Origin: CALFMR01 sp035550595
GTDB taxonomy: Bacteria; Acidobacteriota; Vicinamibacteria; Vicinamibacterales; SCN-69-37
Length of the DNA stretch: 56,905 bases
Direction: 5' to 3'
Assembly (NCBI GenBank): GCA_035550595.1
Contig: DASZOV010000007.1
Location: 1-56,905, forward strand
In this document: in pieces, positions 50,718 to 56,905 of the stretch
Numbering within the stretch: position 1 is the stretch's first letter
How the letters are laid out: each line of letters starts with the position of its first letter
Translations under genes and position numbers: made by a program
The notes under the pieces: generated by a model
The model's input: only the letters and a program-made list of their open reading frames with translations
What the model was told of the DNA's origin: nothing
The model's database searches: none

Positions 50718-52243
50718 CGCGGCAGTCGCTCCTTCAACTGGTCGTAGGTGAGGCCATGTCGACGCGCGACCGCCAGCGCGTACGACACGCCGTCGGCGGG
50801 ACGCCGCTCGACGTGGAAGGTCCGCCGATCGGGATCGTCGGCGTCCATCAACGCGACCATGCTCACGGTCTTGGCGTCGAAGTTCGCGAGCTCGTCGAGG
50901 AACGTCACCGACACGGTCAGCGCATCGAGCTCCGACAAACGCGTCATGATCCGGCGGCTCGCGACGAGCGCATCCCGCACCGTCGTCGACGCGAACGTCT
51001 CGTTCAGGATGATGAGACTCGCCGGCGTCGCCGCGTCGAGAACCGCGCGTATGCGGACGAGGTCGTCGCGCAGCTTGCCGCTCGCCGTCTCCACGTCTTC
51101 CGCGCGCTCGAAGTGCGTGAAGATGCGATCGCAGAGCAGCAGGCGCGCCTCCTCACCGGGCACCGGGCATCCGAGGCTCGCCAGGTAGTGCAACTGTCCG
51201 ACCGTGCGCGCGAACGTCGTCTTGCCGCCTTGATTGGGGCCGGTGACGACGATGAGCCGTTCCGGTCCGTCCAGGTGGTAGTCGTTGCCGACGACGGGGA
51301 CGTGGCGGCCGACGAGCTGCCGGGCCAGCGCGAGGTCGAAACCCTGGCGGCTGGACTCGTGCTTCGACGTCGTCGAAACCGTCGGATAGCAGAACGGCAG
51401 GCCTGCCGCGCGCAGCGGCGCGATGTACTCGCGATAGGCGAGATAGAACTGGACCTCGCGCTCGAACGTCACGAGCGTTTCGTCGAACGCGTTCGCGTGA
51501 CGCGCGGCGAAATCCTCGAGCACCGCGAACACGGTCGGGTGCAACCGCGCGACGCGATGGAGGATCCCGGCCTCGACATGGGTCATGCCCGACGATGGAC
51601 GCGGGTTGGTGCGCCGGCCGCCGCCCGCGCGCTGACGGAACTTCGCGAAGAAGTCGGCGACGACCGCGCTGTAGTCGGGCTCGCCCTCGTACCCACGGAC
51701 CGTGACGCTGCCGTCGTGCAGCACCAGGCCGACCTGGATGGCCGACAGCGACTGGCACAGGTCACGGACGTCGCTCGCGAGCGTCGTGAACGGATCCGAC
51801 GCGCAGTAGTCGTTCACGTAGTTCGACAGCGCGCGCAGGCCGGATGAACGCGGCGTCGTGTCGTGCAGTCCCTGGCGCAGGCGCCGCACGGCCTCGCAAT
51901 ACGTGTCCATCGCGTCGAGCAGCCAGCGTCGGCCCGACAGCGGGTAGTACGCCTGCGTCGACAGCGTGAGCCGCCGGCGCGCCGTTCCGAGGGCGTCGCA
52001 AAAGGACGCGATCGTCTCGGCAATGGCCGGCGTGTCGAGGTCGCGCATGATCGCCTGTCGGTAGACGACCGTGGCTTCGCGTGTCGGTCGCGATCGGAAC
52101 AACGGCGTCAGGTCGTCGTCGCGCCGGCTCGCTGCGATGGCGTCGATGATGGCGTCCAGCCCCAGATCGTGCAGAACCTCGGGTGGCTCCTGCGGATCGC
52201 CCACGCCGCCGACGTCTTCGAAGAGGATGCTGCGGAAGATCAT
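50714..52243 (-). CDS. MutS-like ATPase without mismatch-recognition domain (B)
   Basis: 509 residues, paralogue of the next gene with low overall similarity. Walker A GPNQGGKTT at 335-343, ETASGKLRDDL, Walker B LIILNETFAST at 410-420. No FxE mismatch domain. The pair could form a heterodimer, as eukaryotic MSH proteins do, but this is inference. ATG 52243 overlaps the AAA ATPase stop by 4 bp. Confidence 0.9.
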   Translation of the reverse strand: MIFRSILFEDVGGVGDPQEPPEVLHDLGLDAIIDAIAASRRDDDLTPLFRSRPTREATVVYRQAIMRDLDTPAIAETIASFCDALGTARRRLTLSTQAYYPLSGRRWLLDAMDTYCEAVRRLRQGLHDTTPRSSGLRALSNYVNDYCASDPFTTLASDVRDLCQSLSAIQVGLVLHDGSVTVRGYEGEPDYSAVVADFFAKFRQRAGGGRRTNPRPSSGMTHVEAGILHRVARLHPTVFAVLEDFAARHANAFDETLVTFEREVQFYLAYREYIAPLRAAGLPFCYPTVSTTSKHESSRQGFDLALARQLVGRHVPVVGNDYHLDGPERLIVVTGPNQGGKTTFARTVGQLHYLASLGCPVPGEEARLLLCDRIFTHFERAEDVETASGKLRDDLVRIRAVLDAATPASLIILNETFASTTVRDALVASRRIMTRLSELDALTVSVTFLDELANFDAKTVSMVALMDADDPDRRTFHVERRPADGVSYALAVARRHGLTYDQLKERLPR

Positions 52244-52869
52244 GATCGCGACTCCGGTTCCGCGTCGCGATCGATCGCGATCATTTGACTGCGCGTGAGC
52301 GCGTCGACGATCGTCCACTCGATCGTCGGAAGGACGCCGAGCCGCCGCCAGTAGCTGAGACCGGACGCGGCGAACGCCAGTCCAATGCCCGGCAATCCGT
52401 TGGCGTGGCTGGCGAGCGTCGCAATCCACGCATCGGCGCCGGCCATCTCGACGACGGCGGCCGGCAGCGCACGCCGGATGACGAGCGTCATCGCCGCGCG
52501 CGGCAGCGGTGGCACGCGCACGACCTGGAAGCGCCAGAGGATGCGGCCGACGGTACCGAGCCGCCGCCGGTCCAGCGTCTCGGCGGCCGCGACGATCGTC
52601 GCGCCGTGATCGAGATGCACGCGCAACCGCGACGCATGGGCACGGCTGATGCGCTCGAACGGATCGAGGCGCTCGACCGGCAACGCCGCCGGCAGCACGT
52701 CGATAATCGCGCTCTTGCCCACGCCGCGCGGGCCGACGAGCAGCACGTTCGTGCCGCGCGTCAGACGCGCGCCGACGTCGTCGACGAGCGTGTCTCGCGC
52801 GACGAGCGACGAGACAGCTCCCGCCTGACGGAGCGGAGCGGCGAGCGACGAGGGGACACCTCGGGCCAT
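52240..52869 (-). CDS. P-loop ATPase (small AAA-type)
   Basis: 209 residues. Walker A GPRGVGKSA at about residues 46-54. I see no clear Walker B acidic pair, although HLDHGATIVAAAE may take that place. The layout is similar to the ATPase domain of AAA-type/MoxR or Orc-like proteins, but the exact family is unknown. AAAGGA and ATG 52869 follow directly after a fluoride riboswitch, so it is the first gene after that internal control point. It is coupled to the MutS-like pair. Confidence 0.75.
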   Translation of the reverse strand: MARGVPSSLAAPLRQAGAVSSLVARDTLVDDVGARLTRGTNVLLVGPRGVGKSAIIDVLPAALPVERLDPFERISRAHASRLRVHLDHGATIVAAAETLDRRRLGTVGRILWRFQVVRVPPLPRAAMTLVIRRALPAAVVEMAGADAWIATLASHANGLPGIGLAFAASGLSYWRRLGVLPTIEWTIVDALTRSQMIAIDRDAEPESRS

Positions 52870-52880
52870 CGCATCCTTTC

Positions 52881-52934
52881 GGCAGGAGTCATCAGCCGCA
52901 GTGCGGCGGTTGAGCGGGCGAACCCCTTCGCCCG
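52881..52934 (-). promoter_or_regulatory. Internal fluoride riboswitch, before the AAA/MutS-like genes
   Basis: Minus strand: P1 GGGCGAAGGGGTTCGCCC, then CAACCGCC, a second stem with GCCGCACTGCGGC, and GATGACTCCTGCC. GGGGTT can pair with GACTCC. Directly after it, TCCT can pair with the AGGA ribosome site of the AAA gene, so this copy looks like a translational switch. It lies in the 78-bp gap between the dynamin-like and AAA genes. Confidence 0.88.
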
Positions 52935-52947
52935 TGACGGCCGGACG

Positions 52948-54981
52948 TCAGTGCGGCGCCGGACCGTCGGTGGCGGGCGGCGCCGATCCGGCACCGACCG
53001 CGTCGGCCAGGCGCGCGCGGTAGATCTGCGCCTGGACGTCGAACTGCTGGCGCAGCCGCGCGAGCGCGCCGAGCCCCCAGCTTCGAAGGAGCTTCCCGTG
53101 GCCGTCAAGGGCGGCCGCGACTCCCTCGGCAATCTGCGTGCGAAGTGCGCGGTAGACGCGGACGCGCGCGACGTCGTGGCCGAGCGCGCCGATCATCGGC
53201 AGACGCAGATCGACGGTGAACGTACCGACGTCGATTTGCGGCAGTCCACGAAGGAGCGACTGCCATTCGTCGTCGGTCGACGGCTCGGGCAAGCCGAGGG
53301 CGCTCGCCGTCGTGGCGAGCACGCGCTGTGCGTCGGCGGCGAGCGTTTGAAGGAGTCGCGCGATACGCTCGGCCTTGGCCGCGCCGATGCGTGTGAGCGT
53401 GTCGCGCACGATCGTGTCGGGCGGCGTGGCGCCGTTGAGTCCCGCCTCGACGACGGCGGCTGCGATCTCGTGCAGCGCCGCGTCCGGTGCGTCGCGCCGA
53501 ACGTCGCCCGCCTCGTCGATCGCGTGTCGCGCGTCGTCGAACCCGGCCGAGGCCGTGCGGAGATCGCGTTCGACGAGGGCCGGATCGAGGCTCGGCGTCG
53601 AGCCTCGTGTGCGTCGGACTCGATCTCTCGCTTCGAGCGCCGCGTCGACGCCGGCGCGCAGTGCACCGATCTTGCGCAGCACCGAGGCGTGCGCCAGCTC
53701 GCGATGCCGCGCGAGCAACGGCCGCAGATCCTCCTCGATCCACGCGTCGAGCAGCGATTCCGAACCCGGCGCCGTGCTGATGGCGCGAACCGCGACGGGT
53801 GTCCCGAGCTCGGCGGACAACTGCCGGCTCGTGTAGGCGACGGCGCGCTCGCGATCCTCGGGGCTGACGAGATCGGCCTTGCTCAACACGACCATCGCCG
53901 GGATTGCGGCTTGCTGCAGGCGGTGCAGCGTCGCGATGTCGTCCTCGGTGAGCGTGGACGCGGCATCGATCAGCACCACCGCGAGGTCGCAGCGCGGCAG
54001 ATAGGCCAGCGTTTCGGCCGCCCCCGACGTCGCGAGCGACCCCAGTCCCGGCGTGTCGACGAAGACGATGCCTTCCTGCAGCCGCGGCGCCGGCACATGG
54101 ACGACGAGCCGCGTGACGTGTTTGGTGTTGGCGGGATTCTGCTGCTCGGTGACGAAGTCGCCGAGCCGATCCAGATCGACGCGCTCCGCGCGGCGATCGG
54201 CGAACTCGACGTCGACCGAGGCCGGCGTGCCGTAGGTCACGCGCGTGGGGACGGCCGTGATCGGCGTGACGCCGACCGGCAGTACGGTCTGGCCCATCAG
54301 ATGATTCAGGAGCGACGACTTGCCTGCGCTCACGCGGCCGAAGACCGCGACTTCGAAGCGCTGATCCTCGAGCCGCGCCAGCGCCGTGTCGAGCGCGGGG
54401 CGGAACTCGACGAGTCCCTGCTCGTCGATCGTGCGTTCGAGTGAGGCGAGGATCGACACGTCCTCGCCGGCCCGTTCGAGCCGCTTCAGGCGTTCGTCGA
54501 TGTCGCCCGCCTGTCCGGCGGCCAGCGCGCGATCCAGCGCGCGCACGACGCTCTGCAGTTCCTCGACGAAGCCGTTGATCTCCGGCACGAGCGACGGCGG
54601 CACCTCGCCGTAGCCCCGGATGTATTCCGGCTTCAGCTCCACGAGCGCGATGTCGACGAAACTCAGCGCCGTTCGAATCGCGTGGACCGCCGAGATGCGC
54701 GGCGACTCGGGCATCGCGTGGTGCCGCTCGAGCACTCGCAGCATATCCGTCCGAAGACGCGTGAGATAGTCGCGCACGACGCGTGCGAGCGCCGGGGAGA
54801 GATCGTTGACGTAGCGCGCGAACGGTGACGCGGAATCCGCCGTTGCGACGACAGTGTCGATGTCGGCCAGCAGACGGTCGACGTAGACGCAGCTCGCGAG
54901 GAGATGGCGCCGATGGTTCTCGTTGAGCACCGGCGCGTCGGCCTCGGTGGGCGTCGGCGTGCTACGACTGCGGCTCGCCAT
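52948..54981 (-). CDS. Dynamin-like GTPase
   Basis: 677 residues. G1 GRVSAGKSSLLN (about 215-226), G3 VDTPGLGS (308-315), G4 LSKADLV (366-372), with long helical regions before and after, as in bacterial dynamin-like proteins and YfjP/LeoA-type GTPases. They act on membranes. Starts with MASRSRSTPTP at ATG 54981, which overlaps the end of the DUF190 gene by 20 bp. Its place in the fluoride operon suggests membrane maintenance, but no experiment I know of ties it to fluoride. Confidence 0.88.
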   Translation of the reverse strand: MASRSRSTPTPTEADAPVLNENHRRHLLASCVYVDRLLADIDTVVATADSASPFARYVNDLSPALARVVRDYLTRLRTDMLRVLERHHAMPESPRISAVHAIRTALSFVDIALVELKPEYIRGYGEVPPSLVPEINGFVEELQSVVRALDRALAAGQAGDIDERLKRLERAGEDVSILASLERTIDEQGLVEFRPALDTALARLEDQRFEVAVFGRVSAGKSSLLNHLMGQTVLPVGVTPITAVPTRVTYGTPASVDVEFADRRAERVDLDRLGDFVTEQQNPANTKHVTRLVVHVPAPRLQEGIVFVDTPGLGSLATSGAAETLAYLPRCDLAVVLIDAASTLTEDDIATLHRLQQAAIPAMVVLSKADLVSPEDRERAVAYTSRQLSAELGTPVAVRAISTAPGSESLLDAWIEEDLRPLLARHRELAHASVLRKIGALRAGVDAALEARDRVRRTRGSTPSLDPALVERDLRTASAGFDDARHAIDEAGDVRRDAPDAALHEIAAAVVEAGLNGATPPDTIVRDTLTRIGAAKAERIARLLQTLAADAQRVLATTASALGLPEPSTDDEWQSLLRGLPQIDVGTFTVDLRLPMIGALGHDVARVRVYRALRTQIAEGVAAALDGHGKLLRSWGLGALARLRQQFDVQAQIYRARLADAVGAGSAPPATDGPAPH

Positions 54982-55321
54982 GAGCGTCACCGTCGGACGG
55001 CGTGTAGTGGAACGTCTCGACGTCGGACACCGCGATGAGCCCCTCGGCGACCATGCGCTCGAGCGCGGGCAGGAACCCCTCGATCTTCGCGCGCTCGTCG
55101 ATGAGACAGATGACGATGGGCAGATCATCCGACGTCAGCAGGTGCTTGCGATGGATGCGGCTGCTCGCGCCATAGCTCTCGATGCCGCGATAGACGATCG
55201 CGCCCGCCATCTGCTGCCGGCGCGCCTCGTCGACGATCGCGTCGTGCAGCGGCCGGCCCTCCCATCGGTCGTCCTCGCCGATGTGGATCCGGATCATCCG
55301 CGCGGTCCCGTGGCTCGTCAC
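54962..55321 (-). CDS. DUF190 domain protein
   Basis: 119-residue single DUF190 domain with IRIHIGEDDRWEGRPLHDAI at the start and AIVYRGIESYGASSRIHR in the middle. DUF190 proteins are often next to crcB and have a PII-like (ferredoxin-fold) shape; their exact role in fluoride resistance is not established. It overlaps the neighbouring genes on both sides. Confidence 0.93.
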   Translation of the reverse strand: MTSHGTARMIRIHIGEDDRWEGRPLHDAIVDEARRQQMAGAIVYRGIESYGASSRIHRKHLLTSDDLPIVICLIDERAKIEGFLPALERMVAEGLIAVSDVETFHYTPSDGDAHGEPQS

Positions 55322-56043
55322 GGCGTGTCCTTCTTCGCATCGTCAGCGGGCGTGACGCGGTGCGTGTATTTGATGACGTCCACGTCCGACAGCGCGACGA
55401 GGCCTTCCTGCACCATCTGTTCGAGCGTCGGCAGATACGCGCGAATGCGCGCGTCCTCGTCGACGACGCTGAGCATGATGGGCGCGTCGGTCGAGAGGCT
55501 GAGGCGGCGCTCCTTGCGGAAACGGCCGTGCGCGCCGTACCCCGCGATACCGCGATAGACGGTGACGCCCGCGATGTCGTTCGCGCGCAGGCTCTCGACG
55601 ATCGCCTCATGGAGCGGTTTGCCGTGCCAGCGGTCGTCGGCGCCGATATAGACGCGCATGAGCGTCGCCTTGCCGTGGAGCGTCGACCGCGGGAGATCCG
55701 GCGCCGCTGCATTCGGCGCGGCGGCCTTGAGGATCGTCGTGTCCTGCACGTCCACGACGCCTTCGCCGACCATCTGCAGCAGCTTCGGCAGGATCGCCTC
55801 GATCTTCTCGGCCGTCTCGACGAACGCGATCGTGATCGGCAGGTTCTCGGTGATCTCGAGGATGCGCGTCGTGTGCAAGTGGTGATCGGGGCCGAAGCCC
55901 GCGACGCCCTTCGAGACCGTCGCGCCCGAGACGCCGTGGTAGAAGAGGTAATTGAGCAGCGCGAGATAGAGCGGCTCGCCGTGGCGATGCACGTCTTCGC
56001 CGATCGAGACCGTGACGCGCTTGGCCGGACCTTCGGTCAACAT
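55318..56043 (-). CDS. Tandem DUF190 protein (two domains)
   Basis: 241 residues with two DUF190 domains in one chain: about 1-110 (VTVSIGEDVHRHGEPLYLAL, ATVSKGVAGFG) and 125-230 (MRVYIGADDRWHGKPLHEAI, VTVYRGIAGYGAHGR). ATG 56043 has GAGGGGG well placed; GTG 56058 is an alternative. Together with the next gene this gives three DUF190 domains, so a trimeric unit is possible (inference). Confidence 0.93.
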   Translation of the reverse strand: MLTEGPAKRVTVSIGEDVHRHGEPLYLALLNYLFYHGVSGATVSKGVAGFGPDHHLHTTRILEITENLPITIAFVETAEKIEAILPKLLQMVGEGVVDVQDTTILKAAAPNAAAPDLPRSTLHGKATLMRVYIGADDRWHGKPLHEAIVESLRANDIAGVTVYRGIAGYGAHGRFRKERRLSLSTDAPIMLSVVDEDARIRAYLPTLEQMVQEGLVALSDVDVIKYTHRVTPADDAKKDTP

Positions 56044-56059
56044 CGTCGTCCCCCTCACA

Positions 56060-56431
56060 TCAGATCGCGCGCGCCACGATCACGCCGAGCCACAACGACA
56101 AGTAGCCCAGCACGAGACTGCTGACGACGTAGACGCCGCCCACGAGCCAGGCGCCTTCGGTCGCGGCCCGAAAGAAATCGAGCTCGAGCGTCGAGAACGT
56201 CGAGTACGCCCCGATGAACCCGACGGGAATGAGGAAGATCCAGTTGGGATGGCCGACGACGCGCTCGGCGAGCAGCGTCGAGGCGAGGCCCATGATGACG
56301 CACGCCGTGATGTTCACGACGAACGTGCCCCAGGGAAATCCCGCCGGAACGCGCGCCTGGACGAAGATGCCCACCTGGTAGCGCGCGATGGCGCCCAGGG
56401 CGCCGCCGACTGCAATCATCACGTAGCGCAT
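56060..56431 (-). CDS. crcB: Fluoride exporter CrcB (Fluc)
   Basis: 123-residue small membrane protein with four transmembrane segments, of the Fluc channel family. GGALGAIARYQVG at the N terminus, FPWGTFVVNITACVIMG with the conserved Asn in the pore, and FIGAYSTFSTLELD with the FSTF-like phenylalanine motif. It exports fluoride as a dual-topology dimer. GAGGAGG precedes ATG 56431. The fluoride riboswitch at 56588-56668 sits upstream. It heads an operon that runs to at least 52948, probably to 47202. Confidence 0.95.
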   Translation of the reverse strand: MRYVMIAVGGALGAIARYQVGIFVQARVPAGFPWGTFVVNITACVIMGLASTLLAERVVGHPNWIFLIPVGFIGAYSTFSTLELDFFRAATEGAWLVGGVYVVSSLVLGYLSLWLGVIVARAI

Positions 56432-56587
56432 CAGCTCGTGTGCCTCCTCTGGCCGATCCGTTCGTTCGTGGCGGCATCCGCACGCGCGGCGTCCCGCCAA
56501 CGGCATAGTGCGGGCCGTCGGCCGGCAAGAGCACCGGTCGTGTGCGACGGCTGGTAGAAGCGGGAAAATCGAGAGACAGAAACAATG

Positions 56588-56668
56588 CTCCTCCGAGCCG
56601 GTGGCCCGTAGGAGTCATCTTCCCTCGGTCGAGCAAGGAGGGCGGTTCGGGTGGAACTCCAACACCCC
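56588..56668 (-). promoter_or_regulatory. Fluoride riboswitch of crcB operon
   Basis: Minus strand: P1 GGGTGTTGGAGTTCCACCC, then GAACCGCCCT, a second stem with AGGG, and GATGACTCCTACGGG. GGAGTT can pair with GACTCC. The platform hairpin CTCCT...AGGAG at about 56615-56590 also uses that strand, and ends near ATTGTTTC. A -10 element TATGAT lies at 56692-56687. Confidence 0.9.
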
Positions 56669-56686
56669 TGAATTCAAGTCCTGCTT

Positions 56687-56692
56687 ATCATA
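56687..56692 (-). promoter_or_regulatory. -10 element of the crcB riboswitch transcript
   Basis: Minus-strand TATGAT in the context GTATGATAAG, placing the transcript start about 56680, just before the aptamer. The -35 region is poor. Confidence 0.6.
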
Positions 56693-56752
56693 CGACGCAC
56701 GCCGCGTGCTCGCTACTCGTGGCGACGCGTCGCGTCCGGCGCACACCTGATC

Positions 56753-56758
56753 TATACT
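56753..56758 (+). promoter_or_regulatory. -10 element of the rightward riboswitch transcript
   Basis: TATACT, with a predicted start near 56766 just before the aptamer. No good -35 is visible. Confidence 0.6.
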
Positions 56759-56766
56759 CGACCGGA

Positions 56767-56853
56767 CGGCGGTGGAGTTCGCCGGAATCGTCTCGCCCGA
56801 CGCGGGACCAATGACTCCTACTCGAGGCAACGCCTCGGTAGGGGTCTTTTTTT
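56767..56853 (+). promoter_or_regulatory. Fluoride riboswitch with intrinsic terminator, pointing out of the window
   Basis: P1 GGCGGTGGAGTTCGCC, then GAATC, a second stem, and ATGACTCCTACTCGAGG. The terminator hairpin GACTCCTAC...GTAGGGGTC at 56813-56846 has a run of seven Ts and shares GACTCC with the pseudoknot, so it is a textbook on-switch. The gene it controls is outside the window. Confidence 0.92.
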
Positions 56854-56905
56854 ATGTGCGGGCGTGACCGAAGACGCGACGTCGTGCCGCGTGTGGCCGC
56901 GCCCG

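Noticed and set aside
49185..52243. MutS mismatch-repair genes
   Set aside because: Both proteins lack the mismatch-binding N-terminal domain and no mutL is near.
1..56905. tRNA or rRNA genes, prophage or integrase genes
   Set aside because: I looked for tRNA-like cloverleaf ends, rRNA signatures and transposase/integrase motifs and saw none I could support by eye.

Overview
This is a GC-rich bacterial window with dense, mostly operonic genes. The gene mix (a D-erythronate catabolic set, E1-alpha/E1-beta pyruvate dehydrogenase, HTTM-like membrane proteins, sigma-54 regulation, and a nitrate reductase fused to a CysJ-type flavoprotein) suggests a soil bacterium. Acidobacteriota of the Vicinamibacteria type is my best guess, but that is inference; the window holds no rRNA or other taxonomic marker.

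Layout. (1) 1-4004: D-erythronate degradation, otnK-otnC-otnI-denD on +, with the start of a divergent MFS transporter at the left edge. (2) 4008-11086: an orphan TAXI-type binding protein and a DCC protein (-), two tandem double-thioredoxin proteins with a small secreted protein (+), an HTTM-like membrane protein (-), a small membrane protein and yidD (+). (3) 11197-15972: pyruvate dehydrogenase complex pdhA-pdhB-pdhC-lpdA (-). (4) 16161-17456: a membrane-anchored protein with an NlpC/P60-like tail. (5) 17552-30551: an NtrC-type response regulator and a soluble PAS histidine kinase (divergent), followed by a set of stress and anaerobic-type genes: two universal stress proteins, a BON-domain operon that includes a primase-like protein, a zinc alcohol dehydrogenase, an MgtA-type P-type ATPase and a copper nitrite reductase. 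Five good sigma-54 promoters precede these genes, and each has a copy of a common 18-bp element about 74-113 bp upstream of the predicted start, so they look like a regulon of the adjacent two-component system. (6) 30740-38709: an ABC exporter, an ICMT-like methyltransferase, a sterol-desaturase-type protein behind a cobalamin riboswitch, and a nitrate reductase/flavoprotein fusion. (7) 39300-56853: a fluoride-response island. Four fluoride (crcB-motif) riboswitches are visible. One precedes a six-gene hydrogenase-4/formate-hydrogenlyase-like membrane complex on +. One precedes crcB and the operon behind it on - (crcB, three DUF190 domains in two genes, dynamin-like GTPase). One sits inside that operon, directly before an AAA ATPase and two MutS-like ATPases. 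The fourth points out of the right edge.

The most interesting points are the following. The hydrogenase-like complex has lost all four NiFe cysteines and one iron-sulfur ligand, so it is not a hydrogenase, yet it is placed under fluoride control. The two fluoride-controlled operons converge on one another around a 91-bp element with terminal inverted repeats. The sigma-54 regulon shares a novel putative enhancer site and includes an archaeo-eukaryotic-primase-like protein. A family of TTCGAA-rich intergenic repeats, several with a GCGCC/GGCGC hairpin, recurs across the window.
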